From: Dendrolimus kikuchii
Taxonomy: Eukaryota; Arthropoda; Insecta; Lepidoptera; Lasiocampidae
Reading direction: 5' to 3'
Length of the DNA stretch: 64,000 nt
NCBI GenBank assembly: GCA_019925095.2
Contig: CM034392.1
Span: 3,107,501-3,171,500, forward strand
The position numbers and the translations under genes are program-made. Each line of letters begins with the position of its first letter. Within the stretch, counting starts at the first letter, position 1. Below, piece by piece: positions 1 through 11,717 of this stretch. The notes beneath the pieces were generated by a model. That model saw only the letters and a program-made list of their open reading frames with translations, was not told the DNA's origin and ran no database searches.

Positions 1-930
1 GTTCCCAATCTGATGAAGGTATAATATAATTGAAACATCTAAGGTAGAGTTGTGTTGGACAAGTACGCGCCGGTACATTTGTCCAGTACAAAATCCATTT
101 ACACTGATACAGTACAAAATCTAAAAAAGTAATTCTTCAAATATTTTGTCGCGCTACTACTCAATGTACTACTCGTGCCTCAAATATAAGAGGAAGGACG
201 GAACGAGGATTATGCTACATTAGTACAATAACGCCTCTACGAATATTCACATGACAAAGAGGGACAACATGACATGTACGACTGCTAGTAAAATGGGCTG
301 ACCGAGGCCGATCACATCCGATTCTTAACGAACATTTCCGAACTAGAAGTTTAGTACGGGACATACGAGGGAATGACGCTCACCGCCTCACCGACCTCAT
401 CGCTTCAAATGTACTGCCGCGGTACAAACCATACAAATTTCCTTGCCTTATTTGAAGTAGTACATTGTACTGGTTCAGTACAAAATGTCATGTTACTCTG
501 ACATACTCATTTTAAAACCATGTCCTACCCAACTCTAATCTCAGGTATCCTAGATGACTTAAATTGCACTATTAATTGAAACAAACTTACTCACTTGTTG
601 CACTGATCTAGCATACCAATTAGAGAAACCAATACCAGTGTCAAACAATAGTATGTTTAATTAGGAGACAGCGCCTTCTAGTTCTGTACTGGTTGAACTA
701 TCGAACTAAATATAGCGCTATCCGACACAGGCGAGTATTGGAATTTATATTCCACGTCACGTAATCTGAGATAACTCATGATTGTGTTGGTGGAAAAGTT
801 TTAAATTTCATAAACTCAAGGGTTAATCAGCTCTTTTGTGCCCAAAATTTAATTATACATTATTTAAATAAATCTTAGTTTACGGTTCAACGTACAGCAT
901 TTTACTGACGCTAGGCTACTTTAATATTAT
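1..930. other. No gene seen; degenerate CAGTACAAAAT-rich sequence
   Basis: No convincing coding frame. The motif CAGTACAAAAT or close variants recurs at about 84, 111 and 476, and GTACATT-type words recur around it, so this may be a decayed repeat. Nothing else is recognisable. Confidence 0.4.
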
Positions 931-1217
931 AAATACAATTTCCTGCGGCCGGGCGGCCTGTCGTAAGAGGCGACAAAATAACTCACAGCCAGGTGGTAGA
1001 GCATTTGCCCGACTGGACGGCCTCCGCCCCTGGTCTAAAGTATGTTGCCATAACAGACTTGAGTGATGTTCCGGCATTAGTGACCAAGTTCCAGGGTCCC
1101 TTGAAAGAACAGCAGCGTATTTGTAGCACCTTTGGTGCTGCAAATGTCCCAAAGGCGATGGTAACCGCTTTCCATCAAGTGGGCCGTCTGCCTGTCTGTT
1201 GAACTAAACTAAAATAT
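931..1217 (+). repeat. Family B retroposon copy
   Basis: It matches the roughly 300-bp family B consensus seen about 20 times in the window: CCTGCGGCCGGGCGGCCTG, then GGTGGTAGAGCATTTGCC, then GCAAATGTCC and GGGCCGTCTGCCTGTCTG, and an A-rich end. The first ~25 bp of the consensus (TTATCCGTGCAGGAACGG...) are missing. Short ORFs on both strands here are repeat shadows. Confidence 0.8.
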
Positions 1218-1835
1218 ATATATTACTATAAATAACGCTCACAAATACTTTGTGATTAAGTTGCTATTACATCGCTGCGAGTTACTATCAACTAAGTTGA
1301 ACCCAGGGATCAGCATCCAAACGCAACTAGTATTAGAATAAATCCCTGAAAACAACAAGGTGTATTTTCTTCACTCTACTATAAGAAAGCAGCAGCACAC
1401 AACCAACTACTGCCAGCATCCACCATTACAAGCAAGTGTACAAACTTTACACTTAGGAAATATTTCCTCGAAAATAGAAGCTTAGATGTAGGCTAGTTAC
1501 ATATTTATGACTTCTTATTTCACGATAGGGCCACAAGATTATTATCACAACCTCAAGAGTTAAATTTAGTTCATATTTTACTTTTATCTTTTATTGAATA
1601 CAGAATCCGTCTTTAATGTTGTGATTGCTGAAATTAAATCACTGAAGCCGTCTGTCTACCTTTTAGTTCAGATTGTAATAATATTTTGACCGTTTCGTAC
1701 TGTTGAATTAAAAATATCACAGCGTTGTTGGCATCGAAGCACAAAGTACTAATTCCATTATTTAGTATCATGAATACTCGACATTTTGATGAATGGTAAA
1801 TTAATACAAATATCTGTGTATTCCTAATAATTTGC
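1218..1835. other. No feature recognised
   Basis: AT-rich sequence without a coding frame or a repeat shared with the rest of the window that I could identify. Confidence 0.4.
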
Positions 1836-1934
1836 ACCACCTATGTCGCCAGATTAAATTATTCCTTAAGTTAGGTTGCCTGGAAGAGATTGCTTTAAGC
1901 GATGAGGCCGCCTATTGTTTCTACCATGACAATA

Positions 1935-2324
1935 CATACATACATACATACATAACTTCACGCCAGTGCCCTTGCGGGGTAGGCACGATCAACAGAGCGC
2001 CATTTCGGCCCATTCTTACACACCTCACTTGCTTCTTTGACATTCATAACTCTTGTCATGCACACTCGTCTGTTCTTAAGGCTCCTGACATCACCCTCCG
2101 CTAGTACACGATCAATTTGATCATCGAAGGTGTGTCGTGGCCTTCCACGACTTCTGCATCCATCCACTTTTGCATTGTATATCTGTTTAGTCATTCTTTC
2201 ATCATGCATTCTTTCCACATGCCCGAACCACCGGAACATTCATTTCCTTACCTTCACCCCGACACTCTCTTTCAGACCAACTCTCTTTCTTACTTCGGTA
2301 TTACGAACGCGGTCCGCGAGCGTA
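1935..2324 (-). mobile_element. Family A RTE-like LINE, 5'-truncated, with 12-bp TSD
   Basis: Read on the minus strand it encodes the C-terminal tail of a LINE reverse transcriptase ([20 protein letters not shown], then a [10 protein letters not shown] motif) and stops at TGA five bases before a (TATG)n tail. The 12-bp direct repeat ACCATGACAATA lies on both sides (1923-1934 and 2325-2336). This is the longest 5' extension among the copies, with about 60 extra bases before the RWFGH block, similar to the copy at 43451. The frame is open. Confidence 0.88.
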
Positions 2325-2337
2325 ACCATGACAATAT

Positions 2338-2675
2338 TATATTATATTATAGATATTATATTGTATATAGTTACATATTTATTATGTTTAAATAGTTGCA
2401 TTTTATCACCATATCTTGTAGGTATATGTATATAACTTATGTGTATATTTGTATATATAGTATTTTTATATATTTATTATTAAAATGTAAGTAATCGTTT
2501 AATAATTATATGTATACCATCATCGCCACTCCTAATCAGCAATATTCTTGCCACGGGTTGTCTGGAGAGATCGCTTTTTAGCGATAAGACCGCCCTTTGT
2601 ACACAATTAGTATAATACTAGTTCGTAAGTTTTCTGTAATGGTGTACAATAAAGTGTTATTTATCTATCTATCTA
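2338..2675 (+). repeat. Second G-like LINE tail nested in the first
   Basis: An AT-rich lead is followed by GGTTGTCTGGAGAGATCG, the hairpin TCGCTTTTTAGCGATAAG, GTGTACAATAAAGTG and a (TATC)n end. It differs from the host copy, so it is a separate insertion or a related subfamily. Confidence 0.6.
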
Positions 2676-2746
2676 ATATTGTAATTGTGCATTTTCGGAA
2701 TTGTATATTTGATGAGCAATAAAGTGTTATCTATGTACCTATTCCT

Positions 2747-3550
2747 ACAGTATATACACTGATATTTGCAATAGGATTAGCAGTGTTTTACTTACACTCT
2801 CTCTAGACTTTATTTCACTATAATCATATATATCACTCTTTTATTGGGCTAAGTCTTTGAAAGTTCCGAAAATGTGAGATCCTCTACAATTATTTATGGT
2901 AAATAATATTTAATTTTCAATTCGAGAATGCTTGCTTATTCATCAGTTTCAAGATTGATAACTCGCTAATTTTTTTTCTATATCTATATATAATTATAGT
3001 TTTATTAAGTACCTACATTTATTCTGATGTTCTGTTCATGGATAAATGTACAAATGTCACCAAAGTAGACTAGAAAAAGTATTAAGTTTAAATATTCATA
3101 AGCTTCGGTGTTTATCGCCACAATTTCGATGTTTGTGGTAAAGAACAATTGTAATATTAATTATTGTCTTATAAATAGTTATTAATGGCCATCAATGCAA
3201 TAGAAATGTGGAATTAATCAGTGTGGCATAATCACGAAATCATTACAAATTCCCTCTCGCATGACTGGTCCCAGGGAAATCATTGCTTCTACGTATTTTA
3301 ATAATGTAGTAATATGTTCATGTTACATTATGTCTTAGTTTTTTCTACATCACGAAATAACAATTAATCTGAAACTTCTGACAGCAATACCAGAGTACTA
3401 CCCTCAGATAACAAATAATGACGAAGAATGTTGGGTACTCCGGAATTATAGTTCAAAACAATTAAGTGATTGGATGTTATTCTAATTCACTCGGAACGTG
3501 TGTATGCCGTAAACAACATTTTCCGGCACTTTTATTATGACGAGAATCCA
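2747..3550. other. No feature recognised
   Basis: AT-rich DNA with no coding frame and no repeat that I could match elsewhere in the window. Confidence 0.4.
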
Positions 3551-4038
3551 TTCATATTTGCATTTCTAATCAAGGGAAATATTCCGTCTATAAAAGTGAT
3601 CAAATCAAATCAAACTTCAAGTCGGTGAAAAAGAATGTCAAGTGACAAAAAGAATATTAAATTAGAAGATTATTCATATTTGCATTTCTGATCAAGGGAA
3701 ATATTCTGTCTATAAAAGTGATCAAGTCAAATCAAACTTCAAGTCGGTGAAAAAGAATGTCAAGTGACAAAAAGAATATTAAATTAGAAGATTATTCATA
3801 TTTGCATTTCTGATCAAGGGAAATATTCTGTCTATAAAAGTGATCAAATCAAATCAAACTTCAAGCCGGTGAAAAAGAATGTCAAGTGACAAAAAGAATA
3901 TTAAATTAGAAGATTATTCATATTTGCATTTCTGATCAACGGAAATATTCTGTCTATAAAAGTGATCAAATCAAATCAAACTACAGGTCGGTGAAAAAGA
4001 ATATTAAGTGACAAAAATAATATTAAATTAGAAAGGTA
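3551..4038. repeat. 122-bp tandem repeat, four copies
   Basis: The word TTCATATTTGCATTTCT begins at 3551, 3673, 3795 and 3917, a constant period of 122 bp. Each unit also contains TCTATAAAAGTGATCAA and AAGTGACAAAAAGAATATT. The copies are nearly identical; the last is the most diverged. No coding capacity. Confidence 0.95.
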
Positions 4039-4049
4039 CAAATGTAAAA

Positions 4050-4200
4050 GGTTGACCGAAAGAAGATGGATGGATTGAAGGATGACATGATGATTTGTGT
4101 TTTTAGAATAAAGGAGTGTGGGAGCAATAGACAGATATATTGTGCAGGCCCAAGTAGTTGGCAGAAGGTGAAAAAAAAGAGATAATACAGGTCGTTGAAA
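4050..4200 (+). repeat. Family K fragment (LINE C-terminus, decayed)
   Basis: The string AGATGGATGGATTGAAGGAT resembles the RRWMD..KDD tail of RTE-type endonuclease/reverse transcriptases. It is followed by a GCAGGCCCAAGTAGTTGGCA block that fits the same tail. Related decayed pieces lie at 6120-6205 (+) and 42898-42970 (-). Frame broken. Confidence 0.4.
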
Positions 4201-5396
4201 AGCGATGATGATCGCATCGAGATGACACAGATGTGTGCGCAGACATGTTGCAATTTAATTCGAAACGTGTTGTTGTTCTTATTGATAGCTTGATAGAGTT
4301 ATCAGTGAAGTGATGATAACCTATAAGATTGTGAAACCATTTAGAATTTTGACATATACCCTCGAGATTGTAGGGCAAATCCTTGAAACAACTTCTTGAT
4401 TCGTTCGATCCGTTTCGGATTACTTATAACCTTTCGATCTATGCTTAAAATTATCACAAATATTTACAAACAACATAATAATACTAATTATGACCACATG
4501 AAAGAATGAGCAGCCTTGTAATATTCTCGTAATACATTACAGAGCACTTATTAGGCAACTAAACAATATTCCCATCTAACTCTACCACCCACACTGTTGT
4601 CATACACTTGTTTTGTCACTCTCCTGTCCAGTAATTCAATTAGTTCTTCTTAAATTTCTCCGATCGCTGCAATTAAGTCGATACTAGACGGTGTATGTTA
4701 TGTCTTTCAATTTGGAAGAATTAACCAAATTGCACCATTGAAGCACTTTCATTGAATACCGCGTCATAGCCTTTCAACCAAATTGAACCAATTTATCAGC
4801 ATTAGAAGTTAAAAACAAAATATAAAAATGTTACAAGCCCTTTAGATTCAAAATATTCACATGGCCTTTAAAATGTACCATTTGTTAACCTCTCATACGT
4901 TCTTGTCAAGGATGGACTCGGTATTCGGTTTCGTAATAAGGGCTTTACATTACATCAATGACGCTGAGATTTACCCAAATTATATTAGATACAAATTATC
5001 ATAAAGATGAAAAAGACTGATGACATCAAATTATTCTTTAAATGCGGCCTTGCACGTTTTGTACATAATGTTAAGCATTTTCGGGTAATTACTAAGTACA
5101 TTTTTTTTATTATCTATATTACAATTACTGGGAAGGTATATAACTACAATAGGTAGATAAGTTAAGTTTATACGTGGTAGAGCCATACTGAAATCATTAT
5201 CTTGATTATTCTTAGGTACGGCTCGATGAGTGTGATACTACGCTCATGTTTCGTGCGAAGAGTGAGAGTTACAATTGCCCACTTACCCCTCCCCCTATGC
5301 CTCTTTCCTACCTCATCACTTCTATCCCATTCCTTCTGTCTGATTCCTCTATCCTATCTTCTTTACCCTATCCCAAAGGTTGGTTACGTGTTCGCA
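4201..5396. other. No feature recognised
   Basis: AT-rich, no convincing gene. Short ORFs at 5202-5434 have a pyrimidine-rich, low-complexity composition and no recognisable domain. Confidence 0.4.
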
Positions 5397-5475
5397 TCGC
5401 CCCTGGTGTTATAAACGTCTATAGGCGACGATAACCACTTTCCATGAGCTGGGCTATCTGCCAGTTTGCTAGCTT
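5397..5475 (+). repeat. Decayed family B 3' fragment
   Basis: GTCTATAGGCGACGATAACC followed by CTTTCCATGAGCTGGGC matches the 3' third of family B (consensus CATAGGCGATGGTAACCGC, then TTTCCATCAAGTGGGCC). No A-tail remains. Confidence 0.45.
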
Positions 5476-5617
5476 CGCGATACAAGAAGTTAAGTACTAA
5501 GACTTTTTCTTCTGCTTCGTAATATCAATCCCAGTTTACGACGAGCTCTGCCTTCTTATTAAACCTTCTTTACTTTTAATGATACATAAAGTGATAAATG
5601 TTATTTGATAAATAACT

Positions 5618-6042
5618 AAATATGTCGGACAACAATAACGACATGCACATAATAATTAAAATACATATTACATTTAATACAATAGAAAAAAACAATTAAA
5701 TATTAAACTAAACTACAGTATGAAAAATAAACCTAAAATTAAAAACTAGAACTCAATAAAAAAGGAGGGCATAATCCATAATATAAATAAACCTAGCTTA
5801 AAAATAAAAATAAAAACCTGTATCAAGGCCCGTCCAGCCGCACCAGACCACTGTCGCTGGGCATTGTACCTAGAAGGCTGGCAGCATTGCCTCGCTGGAT
5901 ACAGAGGCTAATCCTTTAGGCGAGGTAAGCTCCAGCCTTCTGGTCTCTTGTTGTATCGACCAGACTTTTTTAATATTTTTAAATAATTTGTGGGCACTTG
6001 GCCCCCATGGGCCCAAAGTCGTTATTGTTGTCCTACATATTT
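5618..6042. mobile_element. Non-autonomous element with ~25-bp terminal inverted repeats
   Basis: The left end (5618-5642: AAATATGTCGGACAACAATA, then ACGAC) and the right end (6018-6042) are reverse complements apart from one base. Between them lie an AT-rich stretch with many short A-tracts and a GC-richer block at 5818-5965. No transposase frame. Possibly a MITE or fold-back DNA transposon; the superfamily is not determined and no clear target duplication was seen. Confidence 0.6.
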
Positions 6043-6078
6043 TATATGAATAAATCGATATAACACTAAATATTATAA

Positions 6079-6240
6079 ATCATCATATCATCCTTCACAC
6101 AATATGATGATATGATGATCTGTGGTGTGACAGAGGACGTATGTCAGAATAGAGGAGTGTTGAAGGAAAAGAAACATTGCGCCGACCCCAATTATTGGAA
6201 TATGCTGAAAGAAAAGAGAGTGATAAATGGAGTATATGAA
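6079..6240 (+). repeat. Family K LINE C-terminal fragment with short hairpin
   Basis: A 13-bp perfect stem (6079-6091 with 6107-6119) leads into a frame reading roughly CGVTEDVCQNRG then CADPNYW, which matches the minus-strand piece at 42898-42970. I read it as a remnant of a LINE C-terminus; the clade is uncertain. Confidence 0.45.
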
Positions 6241-6654
6241 GTTTAATAGCGTAGAGGGCCCTTTTATTATATTAGTTACGTTTCATTGTTATTTCTACCA
6301 CGTTACCACTCCTACGTTACTCTCGAATTCCGAAGTACTTTGATGGGCATCTATGACTTATTAACTATTGATTTGCGTTACTACTGCTACTTGTACTATA
6401 TAGTAATATCACTTTTTCTACTAATACTAAGACAAATGAATAGATAGTAAATAACACGTTATTTGATATTTGATAATAGAAAATTTTACTTAAGACTTAT
6501 ATCCAGGAAACCTAACGGCTATATATGTTGATATGAAATCCCTATTTTCTAACTACTACTTCACGATGTCTTAAACCTACCCCTTCTACTAGGGCCTAGT
6601 GGAGGTGGAATTAGGCACTTATGCCCCACATAGGTACCTAACTAGCCAGTCTTC

Positions 6655-7314
6655 ATGAAACGTGGCCTACCAGTGTGGCGATTCCCTAGCAATTTGTTTG
6701 CCATGTCACAGATACAAAGCTTGAAACGTGGCCTACCAGTGTGGCGATTCCCTAGCAATTTGTTTGCCATGTCACAGATACAAAGCTTGAAACGTGGCCT
6801 ACCAGTGTGGCGATTCCCTAGCAATTTGTTTGCCATGTCACAGATACAAAGCATGAAACGTGGCCTACCAGTGTGGCGATTCCCTAGCAATTTGTTTGCC
6901 ATGTCACAGATACAAAGCTTGAAACGTGGCCTACCAGTGTGGCGATTCCCTAGCAATTTGTTTGCCATGTCACAGATACAAAGCTTGAAACGTGGCCTAC
7001 CAGTGTGGCGATTCCCTAGCAATTTGTTTGCCATGTCACAGATACAAAGCTTGAAACGTGGCCTACCAGTGTGGCGATTCCCTAGCAATTTGTTTGCCAT
7101 ATCACAGATACAAAGCTTGAAACGTGGCCTACCAGTGTGGCGATTCCCTAGCAATTTGTTTGCCATGTCACAGATAAAAAGCTTGAAACGTGGCCTACCA
7201 GTGTGGAGATTCCCTAGCAATTTGTTTGCCATATCACAGATACAAAGCTTAAAATGTGGCCTACCAGTGTGGCGATTCCCTAGCAATTTGTTTGCCATGT
7301 CACAGATACAAAGC
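6655..7314. repeat. 66-bp minisatellite, ten copies
   Basis: CGTGGCCTACCAGTGTGG begins at 6661 and every 66 bp to 7255 (the last as TGTGGCC). Units differ by only a few substitutions and nearly every one contains AAGCTT. Because 66 is a multiple of three and the unit has no stop in one frame of each strand, both strands show ORFs of about 240 codons. These are products of the repeat; no promoter or homology supports a protein. Confidence 0.95.
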
Positions 7315-7684
7315 TTGCCGCGAATGCATGGGTTCTTGATGCGATCTTTGCGCGTGACTCCACACTTCGACATAAAATAATTAAAACCCCATAAAAATCA
7401 TAACTAACATGAAAAGTTTAAAAGTTTATATTAATAACGGAACGTTTTCTTTCTATGTATTCTTTAGACATTAATCATATGCGTTCATCTGAATCATCAC
7501 TGCACAAACTTCATAACTCCATTTTTGGCATATAATTTTTTTATCCATCCTTCTACCTTCAACAAGATAACACATTTTTGGAAACTGGCTTTATGCAGGA
7601 TATTTTTTTTATATGTAATAAATATTTTTATTTTATTCTTATTTTGAACTAACATATGTCAGCGAAACTTGACGTATTTATTAC
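7315..7684. other. No feature recognised
   Basis: AT-rich flank of the minisatellite with no gene seen. Confidence 0.35.
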
Positions 7685-7830
7685 TGAATTGTCGGACTGG
7701 GCGTAACTACGTTCTAAGTCTCAGCCTTTCCTACATAAAAAGCGCGGGGCACATGAGAGGAGGGTGGTTTTAGTGGGTAGTGGTTGTTGCCCGTGCAACA
7801 TCTCTGAGTCTCCACACAAGCTGGTTGATT
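7685..7830 (+). repeat. Family L repeat
   Basis: The blocks GGGCGTAACTACGTTCTAAG, CTCAGCCTTTCC, GAGGAGGGTGGTTTTAGTGG and GAGTCTCCACAC recur in inverted orientation at 58190-58330. Two copies only; class unknown, possibly a retroelement 3' end. Confidence 0.6.
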
Positions 7831-8402
7831 ACTGTTTGGATTGCCCCTTATCAAAGGGTAAAGCCTCCATGATCAACTATGGTCTAATCCCTTGCAAAGG
7901 ACCCAGTATTGTGCTTAAAAATAGCATTTCCCTCGCATTAAAAAAAAATACTAAATCGCAATATAACGGCGGCAGTATAACAACGCGACCACAGCGCCAA
8001 TTCTTTGCCTTTATGTCCCTCTGAAACGATGATTTTACCGCGATAAAAAGTGTCCTAAATGTGGTTCCGGGATATTAGTGTCTGTGTTGTGTTTCATATG
8101 AATAGAAAAGAATGCATTTTTCTAAAAATCTGTTTACCATCTGTGTATATCTAATCTTTTTATGAAATTAAATATTTGATTTGACTAAATTGCTGTACGT
8201 TTTGTGACGTAGTAAATCGCTTATTTTCCAACTGAGCACATAAGGCTTATACTCTGAAATGATTTATGTCAAATTCGCACCTTAAACTCGACGAAATTCG
8301 ACCAAAAGAATTTGAAAGAAACCACTCAGGGCATAACTTTTAACCAGGAGCGTAAAAGATCTTCCGCGTGAGTCTAACAAACTACAAATATAGTAAATTG
8401 TA
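7831..8402. other. No feature recognised
   Basis: No gene or repeat identified in this AT-rich stretch. Confidence 0.35.
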
Positions 8403-8575
8403 GGTATACATACATACATACATAACTTCACGCCAGTTCCCTTGCGGGGTAGGCACGAAGAACAGAGCGCCATTCAGGCTTATTCTTACACATTACACTT
8501 GCTTCTTTGACATTCATAACTCTTGTCATGCACGCTCGTCTGTTCTTAAGGCTCCTAACATCACCTTCTGCTAGG
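8403..8575 (-). mobile_element. Family A RTE-like LINE fragment
   Basis: A (CATA)n start followed by ACTTCACGCCAGTTCCCTTG and the rest of the LINE tail in minus orientation, cut off 5' at about TCTGCTAGG. It is 5'-truncated, and a target duplication was not clear. Confidence 0.8.
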
Positions 8576-8925
8576 TGATTCTCATTGTATGGATAGTTTT
8601 GATTAAATTCATATATGTGCTATTCGATGAGAAATTACCTAAAAATAAGCCTTGAGTCATAGAAAAGGAAATGAAATCAATTTTTAAGAAAATCAATCAA
8701 TTGAAAAGAAACTTTCTTTGATAAGAAATTTATTGATAAAATTTATCGCACCGAGACTATTATTTCGTTGGTAGGAATGTCGTTTTTATTTATTTTCAAT
8801 AGGTACTTTCTGTCATTTCACCTCTACATAATCCGAATGTATCATCAATAAATCGTACATTAGGTTAATGTTATGAATAAGGTCATAACAGGGCTTGCGG
8901 AGTTGCTCAGATTTCGCTTTTTTTT
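8576..8925. other. No feature recognised
   Basis: AT-rich sequence with no gene or matched repeat. Confidence 0.35.
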
Positions 8926-9030
8926 TATTGCAGGAGTTCATCAGACACGCAGACGGCACACTACGCTTTCCCGTAGCCCTGACATAAAGCAAAGGAAGGA
9001 ACACCAGAGGGGTTTTAGTGGGTATCCCCG
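8926..9030 (-). repeat. T-tailed retroelement fragment related to family B
   Basis: It begins TTTTTTTATTGCAGGAGTTC and ATCAGACACGCAGACGGCAC like the 3' end of family B on the minus strand, then diverges to CTTTCCCGTAGCCC and GGGGTTTTAGTGGGTATCCC. It could be a related family or a composite. Confidence 0.45.
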
Positions 9031-9141
9031 AATTTGATGTATTCTACTAAAATATCAGCCCATAAAAAAAATAGAACCTATGAATAGATATAATAAATAA
9101 AAAAAAGAACTCTAGATAAGAACACCGGGTCGACAAAAAAA

Positions 9142-9282
9142 AAACAGCCCATAAATGTCCCACTGCTGCGCTCAGGCCTCCTATTATCGTTCCCAGGGGA
9201 ACGGCCAGTATACCCGCCATGTTTGTCCAAGGCGGCTTGGCAGGCTTGACACGTCGGTCATCTCGATGTGGAATTGGATGGC
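9142..9282 (-). repeat. Family C SINE, truncated
   Basis: CAGCCCATAAATGTCCCACTG through GCTTGGCAGGCTTGACACGTC matches the tail half of the tRNA-derived SINE found complete at 28453-28758. The tRNA-like head is absent. Confidence 0.75.
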
Positions 9283-9387
9283 CATAGCATTTCTTTGGAG
9301 GTGCTATTACCAACCCAGCACGCTGAATTCCATATTCCCCTACCGCCTCCCAAAAAAGAATTTCCTGTCGTCCAAAAAACTACTATT

Positions 9388-9688
9388 TTTTAATGGCATA
9401 AGTTCAGCAGACAGGCAAACGGCCCACCTGACGGAAAGCGGTTACCATCGCCTATGGACGTTGGTAACACCAAAAGTGCTACTAATGTGCTGTCGCCCTC
9501 TAAAAGGGTGACGAACCTAGCCACTAACGCCGGAACACAACTCAAGGTTATTATGGCGGCATATCCTAGACCAGGGTTGGTAGCCATCCAGACGGGCAAA
9601 TACCACCTGGCTGTGGGTTGATTTGTTGCCTCTTATAAGACGCCTGGCCCCAGGAAATTGTGTTCTTTCTCCTTTCCTGCACGGATGA
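9388..9688 (-). repeat. Family B retroposon copy
   Basis: Minus-orientation copy running from the T-rich end with AGTTCAGCAGACAGGCAAAC through CCAAAAGTGCTACTAATG to TTCTTTCTCCTTTCCTGCAC. Nearly full length, with small deletions. Confidence 0.85.
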
Positions 9689-11264
9689 ATGGTTAAGGTA
9701 ATCTGTATGCATAAACGAGTATGCGGGTTTTAATGTGAGAGATATGAAAGACACACTTATTGTACGTATTGTAGTAATTGCGACCATCAACATTTTTATA
9801 GAATAAAATTATATACAAAAACCATAATTATTTTTCACATCCATATTTTATTTTATAAATAGACATTCTATGTTCAAGACCATGTTGTAAATAAATCGAT
9901 TTTAACCAAATTTGAGATCATTTGTAAAGTTCAGAGAAGAGCATGCTTTGACGTCAAGCCGTAGAACATTCTACATGTTATAATTTATAAAAACGTAATA
10001 AAATTCAATAAAGAACCTGTTAATTCAATACATTAAACATTTCCAAGTAATTATCATTGTTTTGTCGATCGTAATTTAAGCAATTATAAAAACCGACTTC
10101 ATAATTATGTACTTCGTATTTATCATTTCTTAGAACAAGAAGTTTTCGTCGTATTCCTCATTTCATAATTCTATTGTTAGGCCCTAATATAATAGCTTTT
10201 TGCTGCCTTATAATTAACACAAACAGCAACATAGGCACTTCTAGTTAAATGATTTCAGTTAATTACGAAAAACCCTATACAATTAAATTTGAATTAAATT
10301 GTATTTAGATCGATGATTTTCTCTTAATTTAAGAAGAGTGTATAATAACCATAAATAATTAAAAAATACACATATATTTATATGAAAAGTGGAAATAATC
10401 ACCTGAATTATGATATCACAAAGTTTAACAATCCAACGTGCACAAATTTAATTTCTTGTATCGAAGTACAACCACATTCAATATAAATGATTAATTCACA
10501 AAATATTAAGTAATTAAAACTTTCAATTGAAATTAGTGAATAAATCGTTTTATTTTCCGATTCACTCGCGCTCCCGCGCAAAAATAACGCGCGCTCAAGT
10601 TGCCGACTGCCACAGACTAAATGAAAAGTTTTTTTTCTTAACGCATTGAAGATTGACGCAGTCACCGACACAAGACTGATAGAGCCTAGAATTACTGATA
10701 TCAAATTCTTGGATAAGATTACGAGTTTATATTTTGATGACTCAATAAATATTTTTTCTTATCGTCGAATTTAATTTTCATACCTACTACTATTTCAAAA
10801 GCAATCTTATAAAATATATAGTTTATATTTACCTACTGGAGCAGTTCATGGGGCTTCGCTTACGTAAAATTTGATTCCGTATTCCACAGAAATTATAGGT
10901 TAAATTTTGGAGCATAAAACGTATCGTAAATTCACCTTTATTATTATAAAACTTACACATACAATAGTTATTCATGTAGATTATATGATAATCTGTACAT
11001 TAATTCTGACTTCGCTCGTATATTTTTTGTACCACTACCTAAGTTTTGCTCGGAGCTATCACATTTTGTTGAAAGAATACGAGTATTAAATTTTTCAATA
11101 CTTTTATTACCAAGGCCATGAAAAAGGACAAACATATTTAATTAAATTAAGACACTCTCAAATAATTCATATCTTGGAATTAATTTGGATTTTTTCAAGT
11201 CACTTAAGATAATAAATTAGTGAATGAAAATATCAACTCATGATATATTATTGTACATACAATA
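9689..11264. other. No feature recognised
   Basis: About 1.6 kb of AT-rich DNA without a coding frame that looks real. The ORFs at 10408-10704 (-) and 10907-11089 (+) have no recognisable motif and are probably chance. Confidence 0.4.
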
Positions 11265-11690
11265 AACTCTTATATTTTTTTATTTTTTTTAATCTTTATT
11301 TCATAAATGGAGATTTGTCACTTTGTGATAATGTCACCCCGTCCAATCTTACAATTATTTCTACTTCCTTAAACTAAGTAGACGGGTGTAGTAACTGAAC
11401 CAGCACTCTGGCCTCCCCAGAAAATGGCGAAGACAGAATACTGCTCCAGTTACCCACATTATAATCGACCGCAAGCTGACGCCGCAGCGCCTCGCCCCGG
11501 ACACACTCCGCCAACACGCGATAGATATCTTCAACTTTTGGCATTCAGAGCAATTTGGTGAATTAGAAACCTTCATCATATATTTGAACTTGTTTGAAGG
11601 AATGTGCCCGGAGCGAAGTCTTAGTAGAGCTACAATAGTTTTCCTGTCCAATTCTACAGAAACTCCATATTAAGGACACGGAAACATGTT
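11265..11690 (-). pseudogene. LINE reverse transcriptase C-terminus plus 3' UTR, frameshifted
   Basis: On the minus strand the frame gives the familiar LINE tail RLRSGHIPSNKF, then SPNCSEC. After a one-base shift following CQK it continues with VEDIYRVLAECVRGEALRR and ends at a stop near 11380. The CxxC...H/C arrangement is the zinc-knuckle-like tail of Jockey/I-type LINEs. A short 3' UTR with AATAAAGATTAAAAAAA ends near 11265. The copy is 5'-truncated and broken. The family is secure as a LINE; the clade is not. Confidence 0.75.
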
Positions 11691-11717
11691 ACAACAGATT
11701 TTTACGTCTTCCTATCA

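Larger units (their letters stand above)
1836..2746 (+). repeat. Family G LINE 3' end, interrupted by two insertions
   Basis: The block GGTTGCCTGGAAGAGATTG...GCCGCCTATTGTTTCTACCATGACAATA (1836-1934) continues at 2676-2746 as ATATTGTAATTGTG...GAGCAATAAAGTGTTATCTATG. This order is known from the uninterrupted copies at 18609 and 36281. A family A LINE sits at 1935-2324 between duplicated ACCATGACAATA, and a second G-like tail (2338-2675) fills the rest. Family G looks like the 3' UTR of a CR1-type LINE ending in (TATC)n; that clade name is inference. Confidence 0.75.

Noticed and set aside
6642..7380. Two ~240-codon ORFs as repeat proteins
   Set aside because: Both follow from a 66-bp tandem with stop-free phases on each strand. 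No homology, promoter or flanking exon supports a gene.
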